A stretch of 5,129 nucleotides of DNA, taken from assembly GCA_017964755.1 (NCBI GenBank), contig JAGCRI010000113.1:1-5129 (forward strand), written 5' to 3'. Shown one piece after another: positions 1 through 5,129 of the stretch (the stretch's first letter is position 1; each line of letters begins with the position of its first letter). This DNA is from Bacteroidales bacterium. Its GTDB lineage: Bacteria > Bacteroidota > Bacteroidia > Bacteroidales > WCHB1-69. The notes beneath the pieces are model-generated. The model saw only the letters and a program-made list of their open reading frames with translations. It had not been told where the DNA came from and made no database searches. A program made the translations under genes and the position numbers.

Positions 1-12
1 ATGCATTGTTGA

Positions 13-30
13 GGCGCAATGCATTGCGCC
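13..30. repeat. Perfect 18-base GC-rich palindrome
   Basis: GGCGCAATGCATTGCGCC is its own reverse complement. As RNA it could fold into a seven-base-pair GC-rich stem closed by a TGCA loop. A T-run begins only at about position 37, after CCCATA, so it is a poor fit to an intrinsic terminator for an upstream gene outside the window, though that role is possible. The octamer ATGCATTG inside it (19-26) also occurs at 1-8, so the window may begin inside a longer repeat. The alternative is a dispersed intergenic palindromic repeat. The palindrome itself is seen directly; both roles are inference. Confidence 0.6.
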
Positions 31-52
31 CCCATATTTTTTGGAAAAATTG

Positions 53-60
53 TATTTTTG
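53..60 (+). promoter_or_regulatory. Bacteroidota-type -7 promoter box upstream of the first T9SS cargo gene
   Basis: TATTTTTG matches the Bacteroidota sigma-70 (sigma-ABfr) -7 consensus TAnnTTTG and is followed by CAG. Transcription would start at roughly 64-68, giving a 5' leader of about 60-65 bases before the ATG at 130. No TTTG sits at the expected -33 distance; the nearest, at 40-43, is too close. The call rests on the -7 box and its place ahead of the first gene. Confidence 0.5.
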
Positions 61-129
61 CAGATTCTTTGATGACATTTTGTGATTTTTTATAACAAAC
101 AAATATAATATCAACCCAAAATTCAAACT

Positions 130-1401
130 ATGAAAAAACTTTTATCATTTATGCTGGTTGCCGTTCTCGGCTTGAGCTTATCCGCACAGGTTATTGATAA
201 TTTCCCGACTACAGAAGGTTTTGAAGGTGCCAGCAACCCCGGTTCTCACAATTTCTTTTTGAGTTGGAATGCCGGATGGAGTGTTACAGATGAACCTGCA
301 AATTCCAGTTCCCCTATCACCGGTGGCTGCAACAGTTCCAAATTCGTTTACTGCTACAGTCCAAACACTCTACTATCTGACACATTGGAAACATACGCTT
401 TTGACCTCACCAACGCAGAGAATGCAAAACTCTCTTTCTGGTATGCAAATCCTGATTGGAGTGGGGATTATGATTATCTTAAAATTGGGATAAGAACAGG
501 TAATTCTTCTAACTATTCAATAGTATATGTGATTAATTCACCGCATGATTCATGGACATATTTTGAATATGACCTGCCGGTTTTTTCAAACGAATACATT
601 CAAATATGCTTTATTGCTGAAACGAATCAAGGCTACGGCGTTTATCTTGATAATATAAAGGTTGACGTTCCGGCACCTTCTAAAGTTGCAGATTTCCCTT
701 GGTGGGAAGGTTTTGATGATATGTCTATGTGGACACAATCATACGAAAACCTTAATGATGATAAATGGTTTCTCCGGGTAGGGAATTTGAACCCTGACCA
801 GAACTCTGAAATAAATTCTGAGCAGGCAGAATGTTGTGGCAATAATGCTATCTATTATTCAGCACACAATAATGGGGGCTGGCTTATATCTCCGATTTTG
901 AAATTGGGAAGTGTGCAAAGCACGAAAGTAGCTTTTTATTATAGCAAGGAGGCGGACGGGGATCATATTGACGAATTTGGACTCTATTATCGTGTGAATC
1001 CATCTTCAAGTTGGGTGGAGTTGGATTATTTCGGCCACAATGAAGATGTTCCATACTGGCAAGCGGCCAGCTATTTTCTGCCAAATTTAAGTAACGAATA
1101 TCAGATTGGCTTTTATGCCATCGGACATTATGGTTATGGTGTTACGATAGATGATATTAATGTTTATCTTCCAGTTGGAATCAGTGAGACTGAAGAAGAA
1201 AACAATGCAATCAGCGTATATCCTAATCCTGCGAAAGAGTTCATAGCAGTGGAGCGCAAGGCCAACGATGAGATTTTCATTTACAACATATACGGCTCAT
1301 TGGTGAAGCGCACATTCGACAGCAGAATCGATGTGAGCGGATTCGCACCGGGTATTTACACCGTCAGGACAAGCGAAGGGACAGTGAAATTTGTGAAATA
1401 A
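130..1401 (+). CDS. Secreted T9SS cargo protein with two MAM/choice-of-anchor J-like modules
   Basis: The 423-residue product is predicted to be exported by Sec and then by the type IX system to the cell surface or medium. Residues 1-19 form a signal peptide (two lysines, hydrophobic core, SLSA), with cleavage likely before Gln20. Two related beta-rich modules follow, at about 24-180 and 187-348. Each opens with a FP..EGF pattern (25-31; 189-195) and closes with GYGV followed by a D(N/D)I pattern (168-176; 335-343), as in MAM/Cleaved_Adhesin/choice-of-anchor J domains. Residues 361-423 are a type A sorting domain: VYPNPAKEF, then IFIYNIYGSLVKR, then GIYTVRTSEGTVKFVK. The start at 130 is chosen because it begins the signal peptide directly. 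No catalytic motif is visible, so a binding or adhesin-like role is inferred from fold resemblance only; the ligand is unknown. DTL at 84-86 fits the Bacteroidota O-glycosylation motif D(S/T)(A/I/L/V/M/T). Confidence 0.85.
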   Translation: MKKLLSFMLVAVLGLSLSAQVIDNFPTTEGFEGASNPGSHNFFLSWNAGWSVTDEPANSSSPITGGCNSSKFVYCYSPNTLLSDTLETYAFDLTNAENAKLSFWYANPDWSGDYDYLKIGIRTGNSSNYSIVYVINSPHDSWTYFEYDLPVFSNEYIQICFIAETNQGYGVYLDNIKVDVPAPSKVADFPWWEGFDDMSMWTQSYENLNDDKWFLRVGNLNPDQNSEINSEQAECCGNNAIYYSAHNNGGWLISPILKLGSVQSTKVAFYYSKEADGDHIDEFGLYYRVNPSSSWVELDYFGHNEDVPYWQAASYFLPNLSNEYQIGFYAIGHYGYGVTIDDINVYLPVGISETEEENNAISVYPNPAKEFIAVERKANDEIFIYNIYGSLVKRTFDSRIDVSGFAPGIYTVRTSEGTVKFVK

Positions 1402-1408
1402 TATTTTG

Positions 1409-1416
1409 TATATTTG
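1409..1416 (+). promoter_or_regulatory. Bacteroidota-type -7 promoter box upstream of the Omp28-like gene
   Basis: TATATTTG fits TAnnTTTG and lies in the 39-base gap between the two cargo genes. Transcription from it would begin near 1420-1424, about 17-21 bases before the ATG at 1441. A TTTG at 1390-1393 could be the upstream element, but its spacing is several bases shorter than usual. The box shares bases with the palindrome at 1412-1423. If functional, it could drive the Omp28-like, KdsC-like and ATP-grasp genes together. Confidence 0.45.
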
Positions 1417-1423
1417 CGCAAAT
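1412..1423. repeat. 12-base palindrome overlapping the promoter-like box
   Basis: ATTTGCGCAAAT is a perfect inverted repeat covering the TTTG of the predicted -7 box and the predicted transcription start. Its position would suit an operator, but AT-rich palindromes of this size arise by chance and no regulator gene is nearby. It is too weak and lacks a T-run, so it is not a terminator for the upstream gene. The sequence is seen directly; any function is speculative. Confidence 0.3.
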
Positions 1424-1440
1424 TTAAAAATAAAATCATT

Positions 1441-3339
1441 ATGAAAAAGTTTTTACTGGCAATCATTGCAATAACAGTCTTTGCGGGGGCGCTCCGTAGT
1501 CAAACGTATCTGTATGAGGATTTTACCGGCAGCACATTCCCTGCCGGCTGGCAGAATATAGACGCTGACGGAGACAACAACAAGTGGGTCTTGGGCGGTA
1601 ATTATGTGCTGTCATTCTCTTACTACAACGGTAGCGCACTTCATCCTAACAACTGGCTTATCACACCTCAAATAGACCTCACAAATGCTACAGCGGGCAC
1701 AGATTTGCTTTATTATGTGGCAACATACACTGAGGAATATCCTGCTGAGCATTATCAGGTGCGTCTCTCAACCGGTACCGCCGCAACAGCTGAATTTACA
1801 AATGTACTGTATGATGAGACACTAACCGCCTCAAACACTTCTTTCAAACAGCGCGTTATAAGTTTGGATGACTACATTGGAGAAAAAGTTTATATAGCAT
1901 TTGTGCATAACAACTGCTCTGACAACTATGCCATAGCCATTGCTGAGCCGAAGGTGATCGGTGCAAACGAGATATCGATATACTCCATTTCTGTTCCTGA
2001 ATTTGTTACGCTCAATGATTCTATCTTAGTTTCGGGATATGTCATAAACTTAGGCTCCGCACCTATGACTTCTTTTAGTGTGAGCTACAGCGTGGACGGT
2101 GGCGCTGAAACAGCAGAAGAGACATTCTCAGGCTTGAATGTAGCAAGGGACGACACCGCATATTTCTATCATAGTAAGAAAATAGCAGCGTCTGACGTGG
2201 AAACCATGAATTTGAAGATTATTATCAGGAATAATGATAACGAAAACGATACTCAGGACAACAACGAAGCGGAGGTCTCTATTGTTGTTTACGACAAACA
2301 CACCAAGCGTCATGTGATGATAGAGCAGTTCACCACCGCTAATTGCAACAAATGCCCTGCAGCCACACAGAAACTCAAAAACCTGCTTAACGGACGCACT
2401 GACTTCACTTGGGTTGCCCATCACCAAGGTTACGGTACAGACAATCTCACCCACGCTTCAGCAAACCAGTTAATTGCATTTTATAACGACGGCGGCAATG
2501 TATATGCACCGGGCTGCATGCTCGACAGAACTGTGGTTGAGGAAGGGAGCCACTCCCCTGTATTCCTCACATCTGATATATCTAAAGAGCTTTTGGACAG
2601 AATGGCTGCGGTCCCGGCATTTGTAACTGTGAACATCACTGATGCAACATTCGATCAGGCGGAGAGTAAACTTACTGTTACCGTTGAAGGCGAACTCCTG
2701 CGCGACATTGAGCCGGATGCAAACGACCTGCGACTCGGCCTCTATCTCAAGGAAGATAACCTGAAAACGACACCAGGACAATCTGGCAGCACATTAGGCA
2801 CCAACTATATACACAACAACGTGATGCGCGCCAACATATCTGGAGTATGGGGCGACAACGGGGTTATCACTTCAAACAAAGCTGGCACAACTTATTCACG
2901 CACATTTACTTACACTGTCCCGACTACATATACTTATGCTAATTGTTCTTTAATAGCTTTTGTGGCAAAATACAACGCCAATGTGCTTAAACGTCAGATA
3001 CTCAATTCAAAAGGTGTCAGCTTCACAGAGATAACTTCAGGCAACCTTCCTGCCAACGATATTGTTTACAACGCAAACGGTGAAAACGTTAACGAAGGCA
3101 TCGGTGAGACAAACAGTTCCATTTTCTCTATCTCGCCAAATCCGGCAACAAATAACATAACTCTGACTTCTGATGCAGAAATCAGGAAAGTTGAAATAAT
3201 AAATCTTGCCGGACAGCTTGTGAAAACTATTGAAGGCAATATCTCAACCATATCAATATCAGATCTTTGCAACGGATTATATTTCGTTAAATGTGAAACT
3301 TCAAAAGGAACATCTGTCAAAAAGTTTGTAAAAGAATAA
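1441..3339 (+). CDS. T9SS cargo protein: choice-of-anchor J-like module plus Omp28-like thioredoxin-fold domain
   Basis: The 632-residue product is predicted to be secreted and surface-exposed. The start is ATG 1441, which opens a clean signal peptide (MKKFLLAIIAITVFAGALRS, cleavage before Gln21). The frame is open upstream to a TTG at 1414, but that codon lies inside the promoter-like box and would put charged residues ahead of the signal peptide. Module order: 22-173 choice-of-anchor J-like (DFTGSTFPAGW, then NNWLITPQIDL); 176-283 a CARDB-like beta region (ISVPEFVTLNDSILVSGYV); about 290-530 an Omp28-related region with the family pattern IEQFTTANCNKCPAA, whose CxxC is Cys302/Cys305, and APGCMLDR at 356-363 near the expected cis-proline loop; 561-632 a type A sorting domain (SISPNPATNN, VEIINLAGQLVKT, GLYFVK, KKFVKE). 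The redox or partner role of Omp28 domains is not well settled; surface thiol chemistry is inference. DSI (193-195) and DTA (238-240) fit the Bacteroidota O-glycosylation motif. The next gene begins only four bases after the stop. Confidence 0.85.
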   Translation: MKKFLLAIIAITVFAGALRSQTYLYEDFTGSTFPAGWQNIDADGDNNKWVLGGNYVLSFSYYNGSALHPNNWLITPQIDLTNATAGTDLLYYVATYTEEYPAEHYQVRLSTGTAATAEFTNVLYDETLTASNTSFKQRVISLDDYIGEKVYIAFVHNNCSDNYAIAIAEPKVIGANEISIYSISVPEFVTLNDSILVSGYVINLGSAPMTSFSVSYSVDGGAETAEETFSGLNVARDDTAYFYHSKKIAASDVETMNLKIIIRNNDNENDTQDNNEAEVSIVVYDKHTKRHVMIEQFTTANCNKCPAATQKLKNLLNGRTDFTWVAHHQGYGTDNLTHASANQLIAFYNDGGNVYAPGCMLDRTVVEEGSHSPVFLTSDISKELLDRMAAVPAFVTVNITDATFDQAESKLTVTVEGELLRDIEPDANDLRLGLYLKEDNLKTTPGQSGSTLGTNYIHNNVMRANISGVWGDNGVITSNKAGTTYSRTFTYTVPTTYTYANCSLIAFVAKYNANVLKRQILNSKGVSFTEITSGNLPANDIVYNANGENVNEGIGETNSSIFSISPNPATNNITLTSDAEIRKVEIINLAGQLVKTIEGNISTISISDLCNGLYFVKCETSKGTSVKKFVKE

Positions 3340-3343
3340 TCTA

Positions 3344-3865
3344 ATGAAGAACTTCAGGGAAAAACTTGCTAAAATCACCACTTTTATCTTTGACTTTGAC
3401 GGGGTCCTTTCTGACGGGAAAATATGGGTTATGCCTGACGGCGAGCAGGTGCGCGCCACGGGCGTGAAAGACGGCTATGCATTGCAATACGCTCTAAGAC
3501 AAGGATATAACGTGGCAATAATTTCGGGCGGCATTGCCGAATCAATGCGGCTGCGCTACAAGTCATTCACGGGTATAGATGTTTATCTGAGAGTGCACAA
3601 CAAGGTTGAAGTGTTGGAAGAATACATGGCAAAAAAGAACATCACCGCCGATGAGATAATGGTTATGGGCGATGACATTCCAGACTACAATATCATGAAG
3701 ATGGCCGCGGTGAGCTGCTGTCCGGCCGATGCCGCCGAAGAGATAAAGTCAATAGCCGACTATATTTCCGACAAGAACGGGGGCTGCGGCTGTGCCCGCG
3801 ACATCATTGAGCAAACTTTGAAACTGCAAGGCAAATGGCTGCAGGAAAACGCTTTTTTTTGGTAA
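3344..3865 (+). CDS. kdsC: KdsC-type HAD phosphatase, probable 3-deoxy-D-manno-octulosonate 8-phosphate phosphatase
   Basis: The product is a cytoplasmic single-domain HAD enzyme, predicted to hydrolyse Kdo-8-phosphate to Kdo and phosphate, the step before CMP-Kdo formation in lipopolysaccharide core synthesis. All four HAD motifs are present in 173 residues, a normal KdsC length: motif I FDFDGVLSDG with nucleophile Asp17 and acid Asp19; motif II ISGG with Ser61; motif III Lys87; motif IV GDDIPD at 109-114 for Mg2+. The GGCGCARDIIEQ segment at 146-157 and the QGKW tail match the KdsC C-terminal signature (GGxGxxRE-like), which favours KdsC over other small HAD phosphatases. There is no cap domain, as expected for the tetrameric KdsC group. 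The ATG is four bases after the preceding stop, with no Shine-Dalgarno, so co-transcription is likely. A T8 run (3853-3860) lies three codons before the stop. A sugar phosphatase acting on another nonulosonate or octulosonate is the main alternative. Confidence 0.85.
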   Translation: MKNFREKLAKITTFIFDFDGVLSDGKIWVMPDGEQVRATGVKDGYALQYALRQGYNVAIISGGIAESMRLRYKSFTGIDVYLRVHNKVEVLEEYMAKKNITADEIMVMGDDIPDYNIMKMAAVSCCPADAAEEIKSIADYISDKNGGCGCARDIIEQTLKLQGKWLQENAFFW

Positions 3866-3884
3866 AACTATAAAAACTTGAACT

Positions 3885-5024
3885 ATGGTAATTTTAGAAA
3901 AACCTTTTGCATCCGATATGTTGGTACGCCTTCTGAAAGAGGAGCGGATTGCTGTTCTCAAAAATGAGATGTCAGAAAAATGTATCCCTGACGGCAACGT
4001 TCTGGCAGACGCTGAATTTTGCGAGGAGTACAAAAAAGTCAAAAAGATATATTCTGTCTCAGAAAATGCTCTCGGATGGATATACGACAATATTAAGGAC
4101 GAGACTTTCCTGAAAAGCATTTCTATAGTAAAAGACAAGTCAGCGTTCAGGAAAATCTGCCGCGGCATCTATCCTGATTTTTTCTTTGAAGAGGTCAATA
4201 TCAACGGGTTGCAAAATCTTGATACGGATAAAATTGTATTTCCGTGTGTGATAAAACCGGCAGTGGGATTCCTGAGCAAAGGCGTCTTTGTGGTCCGTAA
4301 TCCTGAAGAATACAAAAAAGCGGTTGAAACCATTCTCAACGACTTCTCGCAGGCGCGCACCGATTTCCCAGAATTTGTGGTAGGAACGAGCCGCTTCCTC
4401 ATAGAAGAATATATCAAGGGCAATGAATATGCCGTTGACGCCTATTTCAACGAGGAAGGCGTCCCTGCTATTCTGAATATTTTCCACCACCGTTTCATTG
4501 ACGACTCCGATACATCCGACCGTATGTATCTTACAAATCTTGGGCTATATGAAAAATATGAAAAACCATTCACTGATTTTCTCGTTAATCTTAACGCCAC
4601 TCTTCATTTGAAAAATTTCCCAATGCATATAGAGTTCCGCTATGACGGTAAAAAAGCTGTGCCGATAGAGATAAACCCGCTCCGTTTCACCGGCTTCTGC
4701 CTTAACGAGCTGCAGGTCTTCATAAGCGGGCAGCACCCGATACTCTCATTTTTCAGAAACAAGAGCGTGCCGAAAGAAGAGATGTGGAAGGGCAAAGAAA
4801 ATTTCACATACAGCTTTTCGGTGCTTGAAAGGCCGTCAGCCGACACTACGCTGAAATTCAACGAAGAGAAGTTCCGCAAAGACTTTTCGGGCGTGATTGA
4901 CGTGCGGCACATACCGAATCCCGAAGCAGGTGTTGCCGCCACCGTGTTTTTGAAGACGGATAGCACCACCGAGCATCAATTGGACGAGATAATGCGTTTG
5001 GATATGCGCAAATACATGATTTGA
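3885..5024 (+). CDS. ATP-grasp domain protein (carboxylate-amine/thiol ligase-like), substrate unknown
   Basis: The 379-residue cytoplasmic protein should activate a carboxylate as an acyl-phosphate using ATP and join it to a nucleophile. An N-terminal alpha/beta region (1-80) precedes the ATP-grasp core. Core features: VKDKSAFRKI at 82-91; FPCVIKPAVGF at 119-129 with Lys124 as the probable ATP-binding lysine, followed by the flexible loop SKGV; LIEEYIKGNEYAVDAYF at 172-188, with Glu174/Glu175 placed to contact adenine or ribose; HIEFR with Glu250; and PIEINPLRFTG at 260-270, with Glu262 and Asn264 as the metal ligands. The C-terminal 300-379 segment is variable and may help choose the substrate. 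The core looks intact, so an active enzyme is expected. ATG 3885 is chosen because MVILEKPF begins the first strand; it is 19 bases after the kdsC-like stop and has no Shine-Dalgarno. It resembles a stand-alone ATP-grasp group I associate with Bacteroidota, but I cannot name the reaction. No signal peptide or membrane segment is visible. Confidence 0.8.
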   Translation: MVILEKPFASDMLVRLLKEERIAVLKNEMSEKCIPDGNVLADAEFCEEYKKVKKIYSVSENALGWIYDNIKDETFLKSISIVKDKSAFRKICRGIYPDFFFEEVNINGLQNLDTDKIVFPCVIKPAVGFLSKGVFVVRNPEEYKKAVETILNDFSQARTDFPEFVVGTSRFLIEEYIKGNEYAVDAYFNEEGVPAILNIFHHRFIDDSDTSDRMYLTNLGLYEKYEKPFTDFLVNLNATLHLKNFPMHIEFRYDGKKAVPIEINPLRFTGFCLNELQVFISGQHPILSFFRNKSVPKEEMWKGKENFTYSFSVLERPSADTTLKFNEEKFRKDFSGVIDVRHIPNPEAGVAATVFLKTDSTTEHQLDEIMRLDMRKYMI

Positions 5025-5066
5025 AACCATAATAAAAACAAAAAATTATAATTCAGAAAAAAAGTG

Positions 5067-5074
5067 TATCTTTG
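5067..5074 (+). promoter_or_regulatory. Near-consensus Bacteroidota -7 promoter box ahead of the rpsP-like gene
   Basis: TATCTTTG followed by CACC is a close fit to TAnnTTTG and the clearest promoter-like box in the window. It stands 37 bases before the ATG at 5112, so the leader would be about 30-34 bases, ending in an A-rich stretch. No TTTG stands at the usual -33 distance; the region upstream is nearly pure A/T. It separates the ribosomal gene from the ATP-grasp gene, and I see no terminator stem in 5025-5066. Confidence 0.6.
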
Positions 5075-5111
5075 CACCCAATTTTTTAACCAATATTAAA
5101 ATCAAAAAAGT

Positions 5112-5129
5112 ATGGCAACAAGAATCAGA
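5112..5129 (+). CDS. rpsP: Start of probable 30S ribosomal protein S16 gene (partial, cut by window end)
   Basis: Only six codons are present, reading MATRIR. Bacterial S16 proteins typically begin M-(A/V)-(T/K)-(K/R)-I-R-L, and MAT(K/R)IRLQRHG is the usual Bacteroidota start, so the match is good but very short. Support comes from the strong promoter-like box at 5067-5074 and the A-rich leader, typical of highly expressed ribosomal genes in this phylum. It would be its own transcription unit, downstream of the ATP-grasp gene. The next codons outside the window would settle it. Confidence 0.65.

Noticed and set aside
1..129. Possible tail of an upstream gene at the left edge
   Set aside because: All three + frames hit stops within the region and none reads as a recognisable protein end, so it is treated as intergenic.
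269..493. 74-codon + strand frame inside the first cargo gene
   Set aside because: It overlaps the signal-bearing T9SS gene in another frame and shows no motif.
2128..2781. Two minus-strand open frames of just over 100 codons inside the Omp28-like gene
   Set aside because: They are antisense to well-supported coding sequence, with low-complexity or cysteine-rich translations of no family type and no promoter or start context.
3477..3488. ATGCATTGCAAT in the kdsC-like gene, resembling the palindrome at 13-30
   Set aside because: It is in normal coding sequence for conserved-looking residues and lacks the GC arms; chance similarity is enough.
3749..4168. 139-codon open frame on the minus strand
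   Set aside because: It runs antisense across the end of the kdsC-like gene and the start of the ATP-grasp gene, has no recognisable motif, and both + strand genes have strong family signatures.
4140..5030. Several minus-strand open frames within the ATP-grasp gene
   Set aside because: The + strand frame carries a full ATP-grasp core; the antisense frames overlap one another and have no recognisable features.
5044..5053. AATTATAATT palindrome between the ATP-grasp and rpsP-like genes, considered as a terminator
   Set aside because: It is all A/T, cannot form a stable stem, and has no T-run after it.

Overview
The window comes from a member of the Bacteroidota, most likely order Bacteroidales. 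Four signs point there: two proteins end in type IX secretion (T9SS) type A sorting domains, both signal peptides have Gln just after the predicted cleavage site, the promoter-like boxes are of the TAnnTTTG type, and start codons lack Shine-Dalgarno sequences and sit in A-rich leaders. The sequence is AT-rich. All genes I accept lie on the + strand and are tightly packed.

Layout. Bases 1-129 are non-coding: a perfect 18-base GC-rich palindrome (13-30), a TAnnTTTG box (53-60) and an AT-rich leader. Bases 130-1401 encode a 423-residue T9SS cargo protein with two tandem beta-sandwich modules resembling MAM/choice-of-anchor J domains. After 39 bases, which hold another promoter-like box, comes a second T9SS cargo (1441-3339): a choice-of-anchor J-like module, a CARDB-like beta region, an Omp28-like thioredoxin-fold module with a CxxC pair, and a sorting domain. 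Four bases later a KdsC-type HAD phosphatase begins (3344-3865). An ATP-grasp ligase of unknown substrate follows 19 bases after that (3885-5024). An 87-base spacer with a near-consensus box (5067-5074) leads to the first six codons of what looks like rpsP (ribosomal protein S16), cut by the window end.

How the genes may work together. The two secreted proteins should cross the inner membrane by Sec, the outer membrane by T9SS, and then be anchored to surface lipopolysaccharide or released. The KdsC-like enzyme is predicted to make Kdo, a lipopolysaccharide core sugar. Its gene is close enough to the Omp28-like cargo gene for co-transcription. A link between surface-protein anchoring and lipopolysaccharide synthesis is possible but may be chance adjacency. 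The ATP-grasp enzyme is the least understood gene. I see no mobile element, CRISPR array, tRNA or rRNA. I also see no convincing new defence or biosynthetic system; most of the window is ordinary Bacteroidales gene content with a few details worth checking.
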